Assembly (NCBI GenBank): GCA_030066905.1
Contig: JASJAR010000023.1
Location: forward strand, 1 to 64,000
DNA from: Paracoccaceae bacterium
GTDB lineage: Bacteria; Pseudomonadota; Alphaproteobacteria; Rhodobacterales; Rhodobacteraceae
Reading direction: 5' to 3'
Length of the DNA: 64,000 bases
In this document: positions 7,791-16,191 of the stretch, piece after piece
How positions within the stretch are numbered: the first letter of the stretch is position 1
Layout of the letters: each line of letters starts with the position of its first letter
Program-made: the position numbers and the translations under genes
The notes under the pieces: model-generated
The model's input: the letters and a program-made list of their open reading frames with translations, nothing else
What the model was told of the DNA's origin: nothing
Database searches by the model: none

Positions 7791-9281
7791 ATGTCATCGG
7801 ATCTCGTCATCGTCTATCACCGCCAGCCCTACGAGGAAGTCGAGGAGAACGGGCGGACGGTCCTGCGTGAAAACGCCAGCCCCAACGGCATCGTGCCGAC
7901 CCTGAAGAGCTTCTTCGGCGGTGTGCGCCATGGCGCCTGGGTGGCGTGGAAACTTGCCGAAGACATCGACAATCCGGGGTTCGAACAGAAGATCGAGATC
8001 GACGATTCCTATGGCCAGTATTCGGTGTCGCGCCTGCCGCTGTCCTCCGACCAGGTCCGCGAGTTCTACCACGTGACATCGAAGGAGGCGTTCTGGCCGA
8101 TCCTTCACGCCTTCAAGGAACGCTACAATTACGACCCCGTGGACTGGCAGAATTTCCGGGACGTGAACCAGCGGTTTGCCGTGGCCGCCGCCGAGGAGGC
8201 CGCCCGCGGCGCGCTCGTCTGGATCCACGACTACAACCTGTGGCTCGTGCCGGGCTACCTCCGCAGCATCCGCCCCGATGTGCGGATCGCCTTTTTCCAT
8301 CACACGCCTTTCCCCTCGGCAGACATCTTCAATGTCCTGCCCTGGCGGAAGGAAATCGTCGCAAGCCTCCTGGCCTGCGACGACGTGGGCTTCCACATCC
8401 CGCGCTATGCGGCGAACTTCGTGTCCGTGGCGCGCAGCCTCTTCGACGTGGATGTCGCCCAGCGGGTCCGCGTGCCCGACCGGCTGATTTCCGAAGGCAC
8501 CGCGCTCACCGAACGGGTCGTGCCGACCACGATCTCTTATGACAACCGCGAGATCGCCGTCAGCGTGACGCCGGTCGGCGTCGATGTCGATTTCATCGAG
8601 GAACGCGCCCGGGCGCCCGAAGCCGAAGCCCGGGCGGCCGAGATCCGGGCCGAACTCGGCGAGGCCAAGCTCGTCCTGTCCGTCGGGCGGACGGACTATA
8701 CCAAGGGCGGCGTCCAACAGCTTGAGAGCTTCGAGCGGGTGCTCGAAGCCCATCCCGAACTGCGCGGCAAGCTCAGGCTGATGCATGTTTCGGTGTCGGC
8801 CAACCGCAACATGACGGTCTATGAGGAAGTCCAGAACGAGATCGAGCAGGCCGCCGGGCGGATCAACGGTCGTTTCGGCTCGCTCGACTGGCAGCCGGTC
8901 GCGCTGATCTCGCGCGCGATCCCGTTCACCGAACTCGTCGCCTACTACCGCGCGGCGGATGTCGCCTGGATCACGCCCCTCGCGGACGGGATGAACCTCC
9001 TCTGCAAGGAATTCGTCGCCTCGCGGGTCGATGGCGACGGCGTGCTCGTGCTGTCGGAATTCGCCGGCGCGGCGGTCGAACTCAGCGATGCCGTCATCGC
9101 CAACCCGTTCTCCCACAAGTCGCTCGACCGGACGATCCTGCAATCGATCTCGATGGAAGAGCCCGAACGCCGGCTGCGGATGGAGGGTCTGCGCGCATCG
9201 GTCCATCAGAACACCGTGCGCGACTGGAAGCCCGGAACGCTCAGACTGGATGCCCCGGAGCAAATGATACCGGCCGCCTGA
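7791..9281 (+). CDS. ggpS: Glucosylglycerol-phosphate synthase (GT20)
   Basis: 496 aa, the usual GgpS length. It transfers glucose from a nucleotide sugar (ADP-glucose in characterised enzymes) to glycerol-3-phosphate, the first committed step of the osmolyte glucosylglycerol. The N-terminus follows cyanobacterial GgpS closely (VYHRQPYEEV, then SPNGIVPTLKSFF) rather than trehalose-phosphate synthase. HDYNLWLVPGYL, FFHHTPFPSADIFN and DGMNLLCKEFVASR are the conserved GT20 blocks. AAGGAG seven bases before the ATG is a strong ribosome-binding site and overlaps the end of the HAD gene. As last gene of gpsA-HAD-ggpS it completes a three-step route to the solute, implying adaptation to salt. Confidence 0.92.
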   Translation: MSSDLVIVYHRQPYEEVEENGRTVLRENASPNGIVPTLKSFFGGVRHGAWVAWKLAEDIDNPGFEQKIEIDDSYGQYSVSRLPLSSDQVREFYHVTSKEAFWPILHAFKERYNYDPVDWQNFRDVNQRFAVAAAEEAARGALVWIHDYNLWLVPGYLRSIRPDVRIAFFHHTPFPSADIFNVLPWRKEIVASLLACDDVGFHIPRYAANFVSVARSLFDVDVAQRVRVPDRLISEGTALTERVVPTTISYDNREIAVSVTPVGVDVDFIEERARAPEAEARAAEIRAELGEAKLVLSVGRTDYTKGGVQQLESFERVLEAHPELRGKLRLMHVSVSANRNMTVYEEVQNEIEQAAGRINGRFGSLDWQPVALISRAIPFTELVAYYRAADVAWITPLADGMNLLCKEFVASRVDGDGVLVLSEFAGAAVELSDAVIANPFSHKSLDRTILQSISMEEPERRLRMEGLRASVHQNTVRDWKPGTLRLDAPEQMIPAA

Positions 9282-9329
9282 CGGGCCCCGCGCAAGCGGC
9301 ACCCGGCGCGGTCGCGACCGGGGGGCCCG
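9282..9329. terminator. GC-rich inverted repeat between convergent ggpS and flavin reductase genes
   Basis: CGGGCCCC at 9282-9289 pairs with GGGGCCCG at 9322-9329 across a GC-rich loop, directly after the ggpS stop and before the convergent gene end at 9340. No T tract follows on either strand, so efficient intrinsic termination is uncertain. Confidence 0.3.
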
Positions 9330-9339
9330 CTGCGACGCG

Positions 9340-9945
9340 CTAGCCCTTCGGTCGTTCGAGGCTGAAAAGCTCGGTCACCGTCGCATAGTCGAGGTAACCG
9401 CAGCGCGCCACGGGGCGCACCTTCGTCAGATCGAACAGGCCCTCTGTCAGGCAATCGTCGCGGATATGCACGCCCGTGACTTGCCCAAACGCGACGTAAT
9501 TCGCCGCCCCTTCGAGCTTCACGACCGACAGGAGCTTGCATTCGAGCGCGGCGGCGGCCTCCGCGACACGCGAACAATCGATGGTGTCGCAGGCCGCGCG
9601 GGCGAGCCCGGCATGGGAGAACTCGTCCGTTTCGCGCCCCCAGGGCCCGCTCGAGGCGTTCATCGCGTCCACGAGGGGCTCCGAGACGAGGTTGACGCAG
9701 AACACGCCGGTGTCGCGGATGTTGCCCATCGTGTCCTTGGTGCCGTCGCGGTCGGGTTTTTCGCCGGTCGAGGCGAACATGACCTGCGGCGGGGTATAGG
9801 CCACCGCGTTGAAGAACGAATAGGGCGCGAGGTTCTCCGCCCCGTCCGCACCCTTCGTCGAGATCCAGCCGATAGGCCGGGGGGCGACGATGGCGGTGAA
9901 CGGGTTCCGGGGCAGGCCGTGGCCGTCTTCGGGGCGGTAGAACAT
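9340..9945 (-). CDS. Flavin reductase family protein (FMN-binding split barrel)
   Basis: 201 aa. The N-terminal stretch PFTAIVAPRPIGWIST and LAPYSFFNAVAYTPP are characteristic of flavin reductase-like FMN-binding proteins. Members reduce flavins or partner oxygenases using NAD(P)H. No oxygenase gene is adjacent, so the partner is unknown. The gene is monocistronic, convergent with ggpS and divergent from the GNAT gene. Confidence 0.8.
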   Translation of the reverse strand: MFYRPEDGHGLPRNPFTAIVAPRPIGWISTKGADGAENLAPYSFFNAVAYTPPQVMFASTGEKPDRDGTKDTMGNIRDTGVFCVNLVSEPLVDAMNASSGPWGRETDEFSHAGLARAACDTIDCSRVAEAAAALECKLLSVVKLEGAANYVAFGQVTGVHIRDDCLTEGLFDLTKVRPVARCGYLDYATVTELFSLERPKG

Positions 9946-10019
9946 CGGGCATTCCTTCGAATTTGCCCCGCCACCTAGCGCCGTGCTAGGGCGCGGGCCA
10001 GCCGGAATGCGAGGGGAAG

Positions 10020-10505
10020 ATGCGGCTTTTCAAGGAGCGCGCGGAAGACTGGTGGGAGGTCGAAGCGCTCTTCGACCTCGTCTTCGCGCCGGGCCGCGAG
10101 GCGCTGTCCTCCTACCGGTTGCGCGACGGTGTCGCGCCGGTGGCCGAGCTTTGCCACATCCTGCGCGACGACGACGCCAGCCTCGCCGCGGCGATCCGCT
10201 ACTGGCCGGTGCGGGCGGGCGGGCTGCCGGCGCTGCTTCTGGGGCCCATCGCGGTGCATCCGATCCACCAGGGCGAGGGGCTCGGCGGCTATCTCATCGA
10301 GGAGAGCCTCGGAGCGGCCACCGGCGCGGACCGGGTGCTCCTCGTCGGCGACGCGCCCTATTACGGGCGCTTCGGGTTCCGCCGGCTCGAAGGCGTCGAG
10401 ATGCCACCCCCCACCAACCCCGACCGGGTGCTCGGCCGCGCCCTCACACCAGGGGCATGGGACGGGGTTTCGGGGCCCGTCACGCGGTCCGACGGGGCGC
10501 CTTAA
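10020..10505 (+). CDS. GNAT-family N-acetyltransferase
   Basis: 161 aa. The acetyl-CoA binding motif appears as GPIAVHPIHQGEGLGGYLIE, the classic Q-x-x-G-x-G/A pattern, followed by VGDAPYYGRFGF as in YhbS-type acetyltransferases. The start at ATG 10020 has GGGGAAG just upstream. Substrate unknown. The next gene starts 55 bases downstream and may be co-transcribed. Confidence 0.8.
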   Translation: MRLFKERAEDWWEVEALFDLVFAPGREALSSYRLRDGVAPVAELCHILRDDDASLAAAIRYWPVRAGGLPALLLGPIAVHPIHQGEGLGGYLIEESLGAATGADRVLLVGDAPYYGRFGFRRLEGVEMPPPTNPDRVLGRALTPGAWDGVSGPVTRSDGAP

Positions 10506-10560
10506 GGCGACGTTCAGCACCGCTGGTCCATAGCGGGACGCTGCTCATCGCGAGGTCCCG

Positions 10561-12393
10561 GTGCCCTATCCGCCCGATCTTTCCGACGCCCTTTCGGTCG
10601 GCAAGCGCCGCAGGTTTCTCGACGACGCCCGGTCGGGGCTGCGCTCGGCGCTCCAGCCGATCGTCGATTTCGAGACCGGCAAGGTCTTCGCATACGAAGG
10701 CCTCGCCCGCGGGTCGGGGCGGCTCCCGGATGCGGCGGTCGACATTTTTGCCGCCGCAACGGCGCACGACTGCGTGTTCGAGGTCGACCTGATGCTCGCC
10801 GAACGGGCGCTCGAGGTCTATGCCGGTCTCCGCGCCGGCGGCTGGCCGCTTCTGTTTCTCAATCTCCACGGCGGTCTGTTGGCAAGCTGGCAGCGGGTGC
10901 GCGACGCTCTCAACACCCTTACCGTCCGGCACGCCGTGCGCCCCACCGACATCTGCATCGAACTCAGCGAGGCGAACCAGACGCTGCCGATGGAAGCCAT
11001 CGCCGAGGCGGTGCGCGGGCTGCGCGCCTCGGGCTATCAGGTCGCGGTCGACGATTTCGGCACCGGGCATTCGGGGCTCTTGATGCTCTATCACACCGAG
11101 CCCGATTTTCTGAAGATCGACCGGTTCTTCATCCAGGCGATCCCCGAGGATTCGAAAAAGCGGCTTCTGGTGGGCTCCATCGTCGATCTCGCCCATACCC
11201 TCGGCATCAGGGTGATCGCCGAAGGGATCGAGACGGTCGCTGAGATGATGTCCTGCCGCGACATCCGCTGCGATCTGGCCCAGGGCTACCACATCGCCCG
11301 GCCGACCACCGATTATGCGGCGCTCCGGCCGGCCTACCCGGTGCCGCCGCGCCGCCGCCACCGGACCGCTGCGGTCGGGCGGCTCGACCTCCGGCCCTAT
11401 CTCGACGTTATCGCGACGCTTACCGTGAACGCGCGCATGCGCGAGGTCCTCGAGGTGGTGCGCGAATCCGGCGGTCAGCCGGTGATCCCTGTCCTCGACG
11501 AGGCCGGCGCACCGCGCGGCGCCCTGCGCGAGGCCGACATCCGCCCGATTCTGTTTTCGCCCTTCGGTCGCGAACTGGTGCAGAACGAGTCGCTGAAGTT
11601 TTCGCTGACGAGCTACGTGCGGCCGATCCTCACGGTAGATATCGAAACCGAGATCGCGCCGATGCTCGACCTCATCACGGATGCGGCCGCCGACGGCGTT
11701 CTTGTCACCGAGAAGATGGGCTACATCGGCTATCTCTCCTCCGCGGCCCTCCTGCAACTGGCCAACGAGATGCGCCTGCGCGAAGCCTCCCGCCAGAACC
11801 CGCTATCGGGTCTGCCGGGAAACGAGGCGATCAGCGCCGCGCTTGAGGCGCTCGCAGGCCAGCGCGGCAAACGCCGGGTCGCCTGCTACATCGACATCGA
11901 CAATTTCAAGCCGTTCAACGACCGTTACGGGTTCGAGGTCGGGGACCGTGCGATCCTCCTCTGCGCCGCCGAGCTGAAGAGCATCCGGCAGGACCATGAC
12001 GCCTTCGTCGGCCATATCGGTGGCGACGACTTCTTCGTCTGTGCCACGGGCGCCGGCATCGACCATCTGATCTGGCGGCTCGACGCGTTGCGCGACCGGT
12101 TTGCCGCAGCGGCCGAGGCACTCTATTCGGCCGAAGACAGGTCTGCAAAGTCGATCCCCGGCAAGGCGCGCGACGGCACCGAGGCGCGGTTTCCGCTCCT
12201 GAGCTGCACCGTCGTCACGGTGGCGCTCGACGCCGGCGAAACGGCGGCGGCGGCGGCGATCTCGAGCCGCCTCGCCGAGCTCAAGGCCGAGGCCAAGCGC
12301 GACCGGTCGGGGGTGCTCCACGCCTCGCTGGCGGCCGCTATCGGCCTGCCCGAGCGGCGCCGCGACGGCGACGACGCGGCGACCTCGGCATGA
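10561..12393 (+). CDS. EAL-CBS-GGDEF cyclic-di-GMP signalling protein
   Basis: 610 aa, GTG start. The N-terminal EAL domain (about 20-260) keeps the expected residues: EGLAR as the ExLxR signature, CIELSE, DDFGTGHSG (Asp pair at 164-165), FLKIDRFF and VIAEGIET, so phosphodiesterase activity is likely. A CBS-pair region follows (about 270-400). A C-terminal GGDEF domain (about 420-590) has FKPFNDRYGFEVGD and GGDDF at 487-491 instead of GGDEF. That single change is conservative, and cyclase activity cannot be excluded. There are no membrane segments. The EAL-first order is less common than GGDEF-EAL. The CBS pair suggests adenine-nucleotide sensing. Confidence 0.9.
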   Translation: MPYPPDLSDALSVGKRRRFLDDARSGLRSALQPIVDFETGKVFAYEGLARGSGRLPDAAVDIFAAATAHDCVFEVDLMLAERALEVYAGLRAGGWPLLFLNLHGGLLASWQRVRDALNTLTVRHAVRPTDICIELSEANQTLPMEAIAEAVRGLRASGYQVAVDDFGTGHSGLLMLYHTEPDFLKIDRFFIQAIPEDSKKRLLVGSIVDLAHTLGIRVIAEGIETVAEMMSCRDIRCDLAQGYHIARPTTDYAALRPAYPVPPRRRHRTAAVGRLDLRPYLDVIATLTVNARMREVLEVVRESGGQPVIPVLDEAGAPRGALREADIRPILFSPFGRELVQNESLKFSLTSYVRPILTVDIETEIAPMLDLITDAAADGVLVTEKMGYIGYLSSAALLQLANEMRLREASRQNPLSGLPGNEAISAALEALAGQRGKRRVACYIDIDNFKPFNDRYGFEVGDRAILLCAAELKSIRQDHDAFVGHIGGDDFFVCATGAGIDHLIWRLDALRDRFAAAAEALYSAEDRSAKSIPGKARDGTEARFPLLSCTVVTVALDAGETAAAAAISSRLAELKAEAKRDRSGVLHASLAAAIGLPERRRDGDDAATSA

Positions 12394-12544
12394 CGTGCCG
12401 GTGCCCGGTCCCGCGCTGGGCCGGGCGTTCCTGATCCGGGCGCGGGCGGCCTGCTGGCCCTGTCCCGCGCAGCAAGGCGAAGCGGCAGAGACACCGCCCG
12501 CGACCGGTGACCATCGGCGGGGTTTGCCCGCGCGCGCGCCCTCG

Positions 12545-12940
12545 CTAGCTCTTCTCGGTCGCCTCCGCCTGACGGCGCACCAGCACCGTGCGCAGATCGT
12601 GCATCGCCATCAGAAGATCCGCGGCGACCTCTTCGATTTCGGCGTCGCTCGCCTTCGTCTGCGCCCAATGCGCCGCGGCGTTGATCGCTTCGACCGCCGC
12701 GGCGGTCCCGGCCTTGTCCCGGGCGCGGAGCGTTTCGCGTCGGCCGGCGATCCAGGCCTTGATGGCCGCGCGTTCGGCCTCCGACAGGGCGCGGCTGCCC
12801 TGCACCCGGATTTCGCCGCTTCTGACATTGGCGAAGGCCAGCGGGTCGAGGTTGAGCCGCCCCTGCCGGTTCTCGGCATCCACGCGGAAGACGGCCGCGC
12901 CGTTCTCGCGGATCCGGAAATAGAGCTCTGGCAGTTTCAC
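12545..12940 (-). CDS. Hypothetical protein co-translated with aspartate aminotransferase
   Basis: 131 aa, no recognised domain. The beginning reads MKLPELYFRIRENGAAVFRV; the rest is helical and Ala-rich with a WIAGRRE pattern near residue 63. It is transcribed after the aminotransferase: its ATG overlaps that gene's stop (12937-12940). The two are therefore an operon, but no biochemical link is evident. Confidence 0.65.
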   Translation of the reverse strand: MKLPELYFRIRENGAAVFRVDAENRQGRLNLDPLAFANVRSGEIRVQGSRALSEAERAAIKAWIAGRRETLRARDKAGTAAAVEAINAAAHWAQTKASDAEIEEVAADLLMAMHDLRTVLVRRQAEATEKS

Positions 12941-14139
12941 CGGCAGCCCTCCGCGAACTCCGCAATCCGCGCCATCGCCTTGGCAAGCTCGTCATCGGCG
13001 GCCGCGTAGCTGATGCGGATATGCGGGCTGAGCCCGAAGGCGGCGCCGAACACCACCGCGACGCCGGCCTCCTCGAGAAGGGCCTCGGCGACGGCCTCGT
13101 CGCTGTCGAGCGCGCGCCCTCCGGCCGAGCGCCGCCCGATCAGCCCCGCGACCGAGGGGTAGACGTAGAACGCCCCCACCGGTGTGTCGCAGGTCACGCC
13201 GGGCATCCCGTTGAGTGCGGCGACGACGACGTCGCGGCGCCGCAGGAAGGCCGCCCGGGCCTCGGCCAGATAGTCTTGCGGGCCGGTCAGTGCGGCCGCC
13301 GCCGCGGCCTGGGAAATCGACGAGGGGTTGGTCGTCGATTGCGATTGGAGCTTGCGGATGGCGGCGATGAGCGGCGCCGGGCCGCAGGCAAAGCCGATCC
13401 GCCAGCCGGTCATCGCATAGGCTTTCGAGACCCCGTTCACCGTCAGCACCCGGGCCTTGAGATCTGGCGCCACCTCGGCCATCGTGGCGAACTCGAAGCC
13501 CGGAAAGGCGATGTGCTCGTAGATGTCGTCGGCCAGCACATGAACCTCGGGGTGCCGCCGCAGCACCTCGGCCAGGGCCGCAAGGTCGTCCGCGCGGTAG
13601 CCCGCACCGGTCGGGTTCGAGGGCGAGTTGAGGATCAGCCACTTGGTCCTGTCGGTGATCGCTCCGGCGAGGGCGTCGGCGGTGAGCAGGAACCGCTGTT
13701 CGGGCCCGGCGGGTACGATGACCGGCGTCGCCCCCGTGAACCGGACCATGTCAGGGTAGCTGACCCAATAGGGGGCCGGCACGATCGCCTCGTCGCCGGG
13801 CCCGAGCGTGGCCAGAAGGGCGTTCCAGATGACATGCTTTCCCCCGGCGCCCACGGTGATCTCGTCGGCGCCGTAAGCAAGATCGTTGTCGCGTTCGAAC
13901 TTGGCGGCAATGGCCGCCTTGAGGGCAGGGGTTCCGTCGACGGCGGTGTAGCGCGTCTCGCCGCGCTCCATGGCCTCGATGGCGGCCGCGCGGATATGGG
14001 CCGGTGTGTCGAAATCCGGCTCGCCGGCGGCCAGCGCGATGAGGTCGCGCCCCTCGGCCTTCAATGCCGCCGCGCGGTTCGACATGGCCACCGTCGGCGA
14101 GGCCCCCAGCCTTTCCAGTGTCGCGGACAGGAACGCCAT
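12937..14139 (-). CDS. aspC: PLP-dependent aminotransferase, aspartate aminotransferase type
   Basis: 400 aa, class I aminotransferase of the bacterial aspartate aminotransferase (subgroup Ib) type. It shows NSPSNPTGAGY at 171-181, the PLP-contacting Asp in VLADDIYEH (D204), and the Schiff-base lysine K239 in NGVSKAYAMTGWRIGF. It would interconvert aspartate and oxaloacetate in the cytoplasm, linking the TCA cycle to the aspartate amino-acid family. Related enzymes accept other amino acids (for example prephenate), so the substrate is not certain. Confidence 0.87.
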   Translation of the reverse strand: MAFLSATLERLGASPTVAMSNRAAALKAEGRDLIALAAGEPDFDTPAHIRAAAIEAMERGETRYTAVDGTPALKAAIAAKFERDNDLAYGADEITVGAGGKHVIWNALLATLGPGDEAIVPAPYWVSYPDMVRFTGATPVIVPAGPEQRFLLTADALAGAITDRTKWLILNSPSNPTGAGYRADDLAALAEVLRRHPEVHVLADDIYEHIAFPGFEFATMAEVAPDLKARVLTVNGVSKAYAMTGWRIGFACGPAPLIAAIRKLQSQSTTNPSSISQAAAAAALTGPQDYLAEARAAFLRRRDVVVAALNGMPGVTCDTPVGAFYVYPSVAGLIGRRSAGGRALDSDEAVAEALLEEAGVAVVFGAAFGLSPHIRISYAAADDELAKAMARIAEFAEGCR

Positions 14140-14222
14140 GGTCGCCTCCGGAATGGTTGCGTTGCGGGCTTTTCACAATAAACGTGCTAGGTCCAGTGGC
14201 CTAAATCAGGAGAGCCCAGCCC

Positions 14223-14630
14223 ATGTCCGAGCACGACGAAGCCATCGCGAACTGGTACGGAGACGATGCGGCCACCCTCGGCGACCGGCTGACCGCCGCG
14301 CGCGAGGATGCAGGGCTTACCCCCGACGCGCTCGCCGGCCGGGTCGGGGTCTCGACCGACACCGTCGCCTCCTGGGAGGCGGACATGTCCGAACCCCGGG
14401 CCAACCGGTTGTCGATGCTCGCCGGCGTCCTGAACGTCTCGCTCCGCTGGTTGCTGACGGGCGACGGCCAGGGGGTCGACGAGCCGTCCGAAGCCGAGAG
14501 CGGCCTGCCGCGAAGCGACGTCTCCGCGCTCCTTGCCGAAATCCGGTTGCTGCGCGGCGAGGCCGAGCGCACCGCGGCGCGCCTCGAAGTGCTCGAGGCC
14601 CGGCTCGAAGCCGCAACCCGGGCGGCATGA
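14223..14630 (+). CDS. XRE-family helix-turn-helix regulator
   Basis: 135 aa. An HTH_3 domain at about 18-75 (LGDRLTAAREDAGLTPDALAG, then VSTDTVASWEADMSEPRANR) is followed by an acidic linker and a C-terminal predicted coiled coil (LLAEIRLLRGEAERT). It probably binds DNA as a dimer. The stop overlaps the ATG of sdhE (ATGA at 14627-14630), so the regulator and the flavinylation factor are co-translated. The target is unknown. Confidence 0.8.
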   Translation: MSEHDEAIANWYGDDAATLGDRLTAAREDAGLTPDALAGRVGVSTDTVASWEADMSEPRANRLSMLAGVLNVSLRWLLTGDGQGVDEPSEAESGLPRSDVSALLAEIRLLRGEAERTAARLEVLEARLEAATRAA

Positions 14631-14893
14631 GCGATACCGAGGCCCGCGAGACCCGCCTGAAGCGGCTCCGGATCCGGTCCTGGCGGCGCGGGACCCGGGA
14701 GATGGACCTCCTGCTCGGCGGGTTTTTCGACGCCGACGGCGCGACCCTCGAAGCGGCCGAACTCGACCTTTACGAAGCGCTCCTGGGCGAGAACGACCAC
14801 GACATCTATGCCTGGCTCTCCGGCCGCGCCGAGGCGCCGGAGGCCTACGGCACCCTTCTGGGGCGCGTTTCCGCCGCCCGCAACCCCGGCTGA
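14627..14893 (+). CDS. sdhE: Succinate dehydrogenase assembly factor 2 (FAD assembly factor SdhE)
   Basis: 88 aa, typical of the DUF339/SdhE family. It promotes covalent FAD attachment to the flavoprotein subunit of succinate dehydrogenase. The hallmark RGTREMD (RGxxE) is at about residues 21-27. The downstream Asp/Glu-rich helices and YAWLSG agree with the family. Its start overlaps the upstream XRE stop. sdh genes are not in the window. Confidence 0.88.
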   Translation: MSDTEARETRLKRLRIRSWRRGTREMDLLLGGFFDADGATLEAAELDLYEALLGENDHDIYAWLSGRAEAPEAYGTLLGRVSAARNPG

Positions 14894-14918
14894 ATTTGTG
14901 GGTGGCGCTGCGGTTTTA

Positions 14919-14932
14919 ACTGAATATTCGGT
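14919..14932. promoter_or_regulatory. Candidate MarR operator upstream of the MarR-family gene
   Basis: ACTGAATATTCGGT is a 14-bp palindrome with a single broken pair, in a short AT-rich patch about 50 bases before the MarR-family start. MarR proteins commonly bind such palindromes in their own promoters. Autoregulation is an inference. Confidence 0.4.
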
Positions 14933-14980
14933 GATTTCGAGGAGATAGCGGGCGACCAGCATCTGCCCGGAGGTTTCGTC

Positions 14981-15478
14981 ATGTCCATCCAACAGCCGAT
15001 TGTGCCGCTTGAGGCGCAGGGGTTCATGGCGGATTATCTTGAGAGCCTTGCCCTGGTCGAGCGGCTGCACCGGCTCTTGCTCGACGTGGTGAAGGACGAA
15101 TTCGAGCGGCTCGGGCTTCTCGAGATCAACGCGGTCCAGGCGCTCCTGCTCTTCAATGTCGGCGAGAACGAGGTCACTGCGGGCGAACTCAAGACCCGCG
15201 GCTATTACCAGGGCTCCAACGTCTCCTACAACCTCAAGAAACTTGTCGAGATGGGTTATATGCACCATGAGCGCTGCCAGATCGACCGTCGGTCGGTCCG
15301 GGTCCGGCTCACCGAGAAGGGGAGCGAGGTGCGCAACGTCGTCGCCGGGCTTTTTGAGCGCCACGCCAAGTCGCTCGAAAGCTCCGCGCTTCTGGGCGAC
15401 GGGGGGATCGGTCCGGTAAACGAGGCGCTGAAGCGCGTCGAGCGCTTCTGGGGCGATCAGATCCGCTACATCTACTGA
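14981..15478 (+). CDS. MarR-family winged-helix regulator (LdtR-like)
   Basis: 165 aa. The recognition-helix region SNVSYNLKKLVEMGYMHHER and wing DRRSVRVRLTEKG match the MarR fold, and resemble the alphaproteobacterial LdtR branch, known for control of envelope and stress genes. GGAGGT precedes ATG 14981. A palindrome at 14919-14932 is a possible operator. The last seven bases overlap the end of the convergent DUF1194 gene. Confidence 0.82.
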   Translation: MSIQQPIVPLEAQGFMADYLESLALVERLHRLLLDVVKDEFERLGLLEINAVQALLLFNVGENEVTAGELKTRGYYQGSNVSYNLKKLVEMGYMHHERCQIDRRSVRVRLTEKGSEVRNVVAGLFERHAKSLESSALLGDGGIGPVNEALKRVERFWGDQIRYIY

Positions 15479-16191
15479 GCCCGTGGCGGCGCCGGGGCAG
15501 CGGCCGAAGCCCCGGGGTCGAGGGCGCCGATGGCGAGCGTTTCGAGTTCTTTGAGGAGTTTCAGCCGCATCGCGCGGGCATAGTCCTCATAGCCTGCCGC
15601 GCGCAGCGCGAACGCGCCCGGCCCGCGGATGACATCGGAGCGGAAGTAGCCTTCGAGGTCTTCGGCCTCGCCGGTATCGGCCTCGACGACGAGCGCGTTC
15701 ACCGTGATGCGGTCCAGTTGCGGCAACCCCCTGACCGCTGTCGGCGGCGGTCCGTCGTTGTTGCGACCGTCGCCCGAGAGGTCGAGCGTCGCCGCCCGGC
15801 AGGCCGGAGCCCGGTCGAGCAGGGCCGCACCGAAAAGCATGGCAGAGCCCAGAGCGGTGGCCTCGGGCGCCGGCCGCCGGCCCCAGGCCGCAATCTCGGC
15901 GGCCGCGAGGTCGAGGGCGACGGGGCTCTCCATCGCCGCCCAGTCGCGGATCACCACCTGGTGGGTCGCCGCCGACCATTCGAAGACCGCCAGCGCCACG
16001 GGCGCGTCGGGCACGGCGAGAAACGCCGCCTGCACATCGGCATCCCGGAGCGCCGAAGCCAGGCCCGAAAGCTGGAGCCGGTACTCGCGCCCGATCACCG
16101 AGCCCGAAACGTCGAGCCCCAGGGCCAGCGCCAGCCGGCAGGCCTCCGCCGGCGTGCCGAGCACCGCAAGCGCAAGCGCCAGCGCCCTCAC
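15472..16191 (-). CDS. DUF1194 (von Willebrand A-like) secreted protein
   Basis: 239 aa. The chosen start is GTG 16191, which overlaps the gloA stop and opens a clear signal peptide (VRALALALAVLGTPAEA). The mature part has a MIDAS-like LGLDVSGSVIG and later DLSGDGRNNDG and ITVNALVV, as in DUF1194 proteins, which resemble vWA domains that bind a divalent metal. The partner protein is unknown. A paralogue lies at 52077-52814. Co-translated with gloA. An upstream in-frame extension to 16488 is rejected because it lies wholly inside gloA. Confidence 0.8.
   Translation of the reverse strand: MRALALALAVLGTPAEACRLALALGLDVSGSVIGREYRLQLSGLASALRDADVQAAFLAVPDAPVALAVFEWSAATHQVVIRDWAAMESPVALDLAAAEIAAWGRRPAPEATALGSAMLFGAALLDRAPACRAATLDLSGDGRNNDGPPPTAVRGLPQLDRITVNALVVEADTGEAEDLEGYFRSDVIRGPGAFALRAAGYEDYARAMRLKLLKELETLAIGALDPGASAAAPAPPRAQ

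Noticed and set aside
7794-9302. 502-aa minus-strand ORF opposite ggpS
   Set aside because: Antisense shadow; ggpS is strongly supported by family motifs and a good ribosome-binding site.
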